DNA of 10,658 nt from Lentisphaera sp. (GTDB lineage: Bacteria > Verrucomicrobiota > Lentisphaeria > Victivallales > GWF2-50-93): NCBI GenBank assembly GCA_020721745.1, contig DYMC01000080.1, positions 1 to 10,658 of the forward strand, read 5' to 3'. Positions 7,220-10,658 of the stretch are shown piece after piece. Position numbers and translations under genes: made by a program. Under the pieces are notes generated by a model. The model did not search any database, was not told where the DNA came from, and saw only the letters and a program-made list of their open reading frames with translations. The number at the start of each line of letters is the position of its first letter. Within the stretch, counting starts at the first letter, position 1.

Positions 7220-8860
7220 ATGGCAGGCAAACAGTTGCTATTCGGCGAAGACGCCAGGAAGAAGATCCTCAGAGGGGTCGAACAGCTCAGCAGGGCCGTG
7301 ACGGCCACGCTCGGACCAAAGGGTAGAAATGTCGTCCTCGACAAAAAATTTGGCTCTCCCACAGTCACCAAGGACGGTGTCTCCGTCGCCAAGGAAATCG
7401 AACTGCAGGACCCCTTCGAGAACATGGGCGCGCAGATGGTCCGTGAAGTCGCGAGCAAAACCTCCGACATCGCCGGCGACGGGACGACCACGGCCACGGC
7501 ACTGGCGGAATCCATCTACCGCGAAGGACTCAAGAACGTCACGTCCGGCGCAAATCCGATGGCGCTCAAGCGCGGCATAGACAAGACCGTCGCTGAAATC
7601 GTCGAGCAGCTCAAGAAGCAGAGCAAGAAGGTCAGCGACAGGGATCAGGTCGCGCAGGTTGCGACAATCTCCGCAAACGGGGACAAGACCATCGGCGACA
7701 TCATAGCGGAAGCCATGGACAAGGTTGGCAAGGACGGCACGATCACGGTTGAAGAGGCGAAGTCCATTGACACCACCCTGGACGTGGTCGAAGGCATGCA
7801 GTTCGACAAGGGATACCTCTCCCCGTATTTCGTTACAAATGCGGAGAGCATGGAATGCAGCCTCGAGGACTGCATGATCCTCATCCACGAGAAGAAGATA
7901 AGCAGCCTCCAGGATCTCCTCCCGCTGCTCCAGACCGTCGCAAAACAGGGCAAGCCCCTGCTGATAATCGCCGAGGAAGTCGAAGGCGAAGCCCTTGCGA
8001 CCCTCGTCGTGAACAAGCTCCGCGGCACGCTCAACGTCTGCGCAGTCAAGGCCCCTGGATTTGGCGACCGCAGGAAGGCGATGCTCGAAGACATCGCAAT
8101 ACTGACGGGCGGAACATGCATATCCGAAGACCTCGGCATCAAGCTCGAAAGCGTCACCGTCAGCCAGCTCGGAAAGGCCAAGAGGGTCACCGTTGACAAG
8201 GAGAACACCACGATAGTCGAAGGCGCGGGCAAGCAGTCCGCCATACTCGGAAGGGTCAACCAGATCAAGAAGCAGATCGAAGAGACCACCTCCGACTACG
8301 ACCGCGAAAAACTCCAGGAAAGACTTGCGAAACTCGCAGGCGGGGTCGCCGTCATCAACGTCGGCGCGGCCACCGAAACGGAAATGAAAGAGAAGAAGGC
8401 CAGAGTCGAGGACGCCCTCCACGCCACAAGGGCGGCAGTCGAGGAAGGCATAGTCCCCGGGGGCGGAGTCGCACTCATACGCGCCTCAAAGGCCCTCAAG
8501 GACCTCAAGGTGTCCGGCGACGAGGCTATCGGATCGGGCATAGTCCTCAAGGCGGTCGAAGAGCCTCTCAGGAAGCTCGCCGCGAACGGCGGGTATGAAG
8601 GCTCGATAGTCGTCCGCGAGGTCGGCGAACGCAAGCAGACCGAAGGCTTCAACGTCGAAACCGGCGAGTATGTGGACATGCTCAAGGCCGGAATCATAGA
8701 CCCGACCAAGGTCACAAGGTCGGCTCTGCAGAACGCCTCGTCCATCGCAGGGCTCCTGCTCACCACCGAATGCATGGTCACCGAAATTCCTGAAAAGGAA
8801 AAGGCCATGCCTGCGGCAGGCGGGCCCGGAATGGGCGGAATGGGCGGAATGGATTACTAA
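7220..8860 (+). CDS. groEL: Chaperonin GroEL (Hsp60)
   Basis: GroEL forms the double-ring, ATP-driven cage that refolds proteins together with GroES. The 546-residue product matches the family length. Visible hallmarks are TLGPKGRNVVLDKKFGSPTVTKDG near residues 30-53 (ATP binding), GDGTTT with the catalytic Asp87, the apical-domain peptide-binding region in the middle, VGAATETEMKEKKARVEDALHATRAAVEEG (the Asp needed for ATP hydrolysis is kept), and the flexible GGM tail MGGMGGMDY. AAAGGAG precedes the ATG. It is the last gene of the chaperone operon and is followed 21 bp later by a strong intrinsic terminator. It appears to be the sole groEL in the window; paralogues elsewhere cannot be excluded. 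Confidence 0.99.
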   Translation: MAGKQLLFGEDARKKILRGVEQLSRAVTATLGPKGRNVVLDKKFGSPTVTKDGVSVAKEIELQDPFENMGAQMVREVASKTSDIAGDGTTTATALAESIYREGLKNVTSGANPMALKRGIDKTVAEIVEQLKKQSKKVSDRDQVAQVATISANGDKTIGDIIAEAMDKVGKDGTITVEEAKSIDTTLDVVEGMQFDKGYLSPYFVTNAESMECSLEDCMILIHEKKISSLQDLLPLLQTVAKQGKPLLIIAEEVEGEALATLVVNKLRGTLNVCAVKAPGFGDRRKAMLEDIAILTGGTCISEDLGIKLESVTVSQLGKAKRVTVDKENTTIVEGAGKQSAILGRVNQIKKQIEETTSDYDREKLQERLAKLAGGVAVINVGAATETEMKEKKARVEDALHATRAAVEEGIVPGGGVALIRASKALKDLKVSGDEAIGSGIVLKAVEEPLRKLAANGGYEGSIVVREVGERKQTEGFNVETGEYVDMLKAGIIDPTKVTRSALQNASSIAGLLLTTECMVTEIPEKEKAMPAAGGPGMGGMGGMDY

Positions 8861-8881
8861 TCCAGACCCCACGGTAAAAAT

Positions 8882-8915
8882 AAAAGGCGCGCCAGCCGGC
8901 GCGCCTTTTTTTTTT
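8882..8915 (+). terminator. Rho-independent terminator of the dnaK-groES-groEL operon
   Basis: An 8-bp all-GC stem GGCGCGCC (8886-8893 with 8898-8905) has the 4-base loop AGCC and is followed by ten T residues (8906-8915). The four preceding A residues can extend the stem. It lies 21 bp after the groEL stop. Confidence 0.97.
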
Positions 8916-8919
8916 GCAT

Positions 8920-9098
8920 GAGGTAATTGCAAAACTCTTTTTGCGGGCATGGCAACACGTGATTTCATACGTGTCAAGAGCATGCCCATCTACGCCGATT
9001 TTTGCGAAAAATCGGCGTAAAAATGGAGGGACGCGCCCCGATGCCCTATCGGGATCGGGATCACGAGACTTGTGCGTCCGGAGTTTTGCAATTGGCTC
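8920..9098 (-). repeat. Hairpin element B (179 bp), inverted relative to element A
   Basis: The left end GAGGTAATTGCAAAA and the right end (other strand) GAGCCAATTGCAAAA match the right and left ends of element A over 15 bases each, so B lies in the opposite orientation. A perfect 13-bp stem joins 8925-8937 and 9081-9093. The interior holds three hairpins: GGGCATG/CATGCCC (8945-8951, 8981-8987) with inner ACACGT/ACGTGT; a perfect 13-bp stem at 8991-9003 and 9007-9019 with loop GCG; and GGACGC/GCGTCC (9029-9034, 9074-9079) with inner CCCGAT/ATCGGG. The interior sequence is unrelated to A. GCAT lies just left (8916-8919) and 2 bases beyond the right end (9101-9104). No coding content. Confidence 0.75.
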
Positions 9099-9117
9099 CC
9101 GCATCAAAAATAGGCAT

Positions 9118-9153
9118 AATTTTATTCAACGTATTTGCGACGCAGGACACTAG
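9118..9153 (+). repeat. 36-bp dispersed direct repeat, copy 2
   Basis: All 36 bases are identical to 18-53, in the same orientation, about 9.1 kb away. As with copy 1, it lies beyond the 3' end of a minus-strand gene (30 bp from the oxidoreductase stop). Its terminal CTAG forms the base of a following hairpin. Confidence 0.9.
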
Positions 9154-9181
9154 CCCGTTTTTCGCAGGAAAAACGGGCTAG
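9150..9181. terminator. Hairpin at the 3' end of the oxidoreductase gene
   Basis: A perfect 13-bp stem, CTAGCCCGTTTTT (9150-9162) with AAAAACGGGCTAG (9169-9181), closes the 6-base loop CGCAGG. It lies 2 bases past the oxidoreductase stop codon. There is no T-run after the stem on either strand. It may act as a 3'-end or stability structure and is not a textbook intrinsic terminator. It shares CTAG with the 36-bp repeat. Confidence 0.55.
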
Positions 9182-9183
9182 GC

Positions 9184-10497
9184 TCAGAGGAAAGCCCCCG
9201 CCTCGACAAGTCTCCTGCGAATTTCGCAGCCGTCCAGCTCTCCTGCCGTCCTGCCACTTTTACATGAGATAGCGGCGGCCATCCCTGCGGCTTGTCCAAG
9301 CGAACATGCCGGCGGCATCACCCTGAGGCTGCTGTGCATCGCGTGGTCGGCCGATATTGGACGTCCGCCCACGAGCAGATTGCCGGCACCTTCCGGGACT
9401 ATGCAGCCATATGGGATTTCATACCATTCGTCTTTCGGCATGTTGACTATTTCGGTCCCGCTGCCATCCGGGTTGTGTATATCTATCGGATAGTTCACCC
9501 TGCATATTGCGTCGGGGAACTTCTCCCTTGTCTTGAACGATTCGATGGTCAGACGCCTGACCCCTTTCACCCTGCGGGTCTCGCGGACTCCGATATGCGA
9601 GGCCATCGAGCATATCGAGGAGTTCTCGAAGCCGGCCACGCGCCTTTTCAGGAATTCCACCAGCTGTCTCACCTGCCTGCGCCCCTCGATCTCGGCCTCC
9701 GAAAGTTCGATCCCGCTGATCCCGCTCATCCTCACCACGCGGGTCGAGTTGAAGTGGACGGTACCCTCCTGCACACACTGGAAGTAGAGCACGTCCTCCC
9801 GAGGGCAGACAATCTCTCCGGACGCCTTTGCCTCCAGGTAGAGCTTGTTTATCTGCTCCCTTGGCGGCATCCTTTTCATGTCCACGCCGGAGAGCTTGAA
9901 ACAGGTCGTCATCGGCTGGCAGCTGCCTGTCGGACCGCCGATATCGAACTTGCAGCCGGCCTTCGCCGCAAGGTCGGCATCCCCGCTGCAGTCGACATAT
10001 ACTTTAGCCTTCGCCGCCGTGAATCCCGACTTGGAGAGCAGGACGATGAAGTCTATCTCCCTGCCTTTCATGACGACATCCGCGAGTACGTGGTGGTAGA
10101 TTATCCTGACCCCGGATTCGAGGCATATGTCCTCCGCGGCGAGCGCGGCGACATCCTTCTGTATCCGGAGATCGTCCCAGGCGGCCTCTTCGCTCTTCAT
10201 AGCCTTGAACTCATAGGAGGCAGGGTAGTAGTGCTTCATCCTCTTCACCCATTCAAGATAGATGGGTCTGTCCATGCACTTCCCTCCGGCATGGTTTGTC
10301 ATGAATGGCTGCACCTCTCCGACCGATGCCATTCCTCCGAGAATGCCGTATCTCTCGACGAGAACCGTCTTCACCCCCTGCCGTGCCGACATCGTCGCAG
10401 CGCCTATGCCTCCCGGACCGCCACCAACTACTATCACATCGGCCTCTATCGCAAGCGGAATTTCCCCCGAATAGTTGTATTTTAGAGTCTTCACCAT
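9184..10497 (-). CDS. FAD-dependent oxidoreductase (FAD_oxidored family), substrate unknown
   Basis: The 437-residue product begins with a dinucleotide-binding fold: IVVGGGPGGIGAA (22-34) with Glu48 in VLVER placed to bind the adenosine ribose. Other signatures typical of this family are GGMASVGEVQPF (54-65), VDCSGDADLAAKAG (168-181), HIGVRETRRVKG (301-312) and a C-terminal FAD-contact segment, GNLLVGGRPISADHAMHSSLRV into GQAAGMAAA (372-409). No signal peptide or membrane span is seen, so it is probably cytosolic. The substrate cannot be told; relatives often sit near carbohydrate-use genes, but no such neighbour is visible. AGGAGG lies only 3 bases before the ATG at 10497 and 6 before an adjacent in-frame GTG at 10494, so the GTG may be used. 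It converges with groEL. Confidence 0.87.
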   Translation of the reverse strand: MVKTLKYNYSGEIPLAIEADVIVVGGGPGGIGAATMSARQGVKTVLVERYGILGGMASVGEVQPFMTNHAGGKCMDRPIYLEWVKRMKHYYPASYEFKAMKSEEAAWDDLRIQKDVAALAAEDICLESGVRIIYHHVLADVVMKGREIDFIVLLSKSGFTAAKAKVYVDCSGDADLAAKAGCKFDIGGPTGSCQPMTTCFKLSGVDMKRMPPREQINKLYLEAKASGEIVCPREDVLYFQCVQEGTVHFNSTRVVRMSGISGIELSEAEIEGRRQVRQLVEFLKRRVAGFENSSICSMASHIGVRETRRVKGVRRLTIESFKTREKFPDAICRVNYPIDIHNPDGSGTEIVNMPKDEWYEIPYGCIVPEGAGNLLVGGRPISADHAMHSSLRVMPPACSLGQAAGMAAAISCKSGRTAGELDGCEIRRRLVEAGAFL

Positions 10498-10585
10498 TGA
10501 CCTCCTGTTTTGAAAATATCTGAAATCCTAGTAGCCCGGGCAGGAAAACTAGCACGCAATACATAAAAATCCAGCGACGGATAAA

Positions 10586-10605
10586 GGACATGTCCGTTTG
10601 ACATG
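10586..10605. promoter_or_regulatory. Operator-like palindrome upstream of the oxidoreductase
   Basis: GGACATGTCC (10586-10595) is a perfect 10-bp palindrome, followed after 5 bases by another GACATG (10600-10605). On the minus strand this gives CATGTC-AAACG-GACATG, an inverted repeat about 90 bp upstream of the oxidoreductase start. The spacing resembles a transcription-factor site. No regulator gene is present in the window to match it. Confidence 0.35.
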
Positions 10606-10658
10606 CGTCTAAAACAAATCATACTTACGGGTGGAACGCCGTTATTCAAGCAATAAAC

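Larger units (their letters stand above)
8861..9183. other. 323-bp structured intergenic region between groEL and the oxidoreductase
   Basis: No gene is present. The region is a near-continuous row of structured DNA: the groEL terminator (8882-8915), hairpin element B (8920-9098), repeat copy 2 (9118-9153) and a 13-bp-stem hairpin (9150-9181) that ends 2 bases from the convergent oxidoreductase stop codon. Confidence 0.85.

Noticed and set aside
5194..7515. A 773-codon open frame on the minus strand opposite dnaK, groES and the start of groEL
   Set aside because: It is antisense to three certain genes. Its product is Leu/Val-rich with no recognisable domain, and such long antisense frames are a known by-product of biased codon use in dnaK-type genes.
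7238..8422. A 394-codon minus-strand frame opposite groEL
   Set aside because: It is the mirror of a highly conserved gene, with no ribosome site or domain of its own.
18..9153. CRISPR array from the repeated 36-bp unit
   Set aside because: The two copies lie 9.1 kb apart with no regular spacing and no cas genes.
9292..10485. A 397-codon plus-strand frame opposite the FAD oxidoreductase
   Set aside because: It is His/Arg/Pro-rich with no family resemblance. The minus-strand frame carries clear FAD motifs.

Overview
The window looks like chromosomal DNA from a fairly GC-rich bacterium. It holds eight complete protein genes, six housekeeping and two less specific. The coding strands are rich in G and C at third positions. 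GroEL ends in a GGM-type tail and DnaK and GroES are of ordinary bacterial type. The best guess is the PVC superphylum (Verrucomicrobiota/Lentisphaerota-like), mainly because the FAD-dependent oxidoreductase type is common there. That placement is a weak inference and no marker here proves it.

Layout. Positions 1-118 are non-coding and carry one copy of a 36-bp dispersed repeat followed by alternative hairpins. Positions 119-4420 hold a minus-strand gene run, read in the order aminotransferase, plsY, gpsA, carA. The first three are tightly packed: plsY and gpsA overlap by 4 bp (ATGA). carA follows after 104 bp. Positions 4421-4869 are a 449-bp divergent intergenic region. It holds a 103-bp hairpin element (element A), a cluster of three smaller hairpins and the AT-rich dnaK promoter region. 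Positions 4870-8860 are a plus-strand chaperone operon, dnaK-groES-groEL, ended by a strong intrinsic terminator at 8882-8915. Positions 8861-9183 are a 323-bp intergenic region made almost entirely of structured DNA: the terminator, a 179-bp element (element B), the second copy of the 36-bp repeat and a 13-bp-stem hairpin. Positions 9184-10497 hold a minus-strand FAD-dependent oxidoreductase. Its upstream region carries palindromic operator-like half-sites.

How the genes fit together. GpsA makes sn-glycerol-3-phosphate and PlsY acylates it, so two consecutive steps of phospholipid synthesis are coupled in one operon. CarA supplies ammonia for carbamoyl phosphate (pyrimidines and arginine). 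The co-oriented PLP aminotransferase has no assigned substrate. DnaK and GroES/GroEL are the two main cytosolic folding machines and here appear to share one transcript.

The most unusual content is non-coding. Elements A and B share two different 15-base ends and lie in opposite orientation, but have unrelated, multi-hairpin interiors. The 36-bp repeat occurs twice, each time followed at once by a different hairpin starting in CTAG or CTA. Both look like dispersed non-autonomous or structured repeat families, which only a genome-wide search could confirm.
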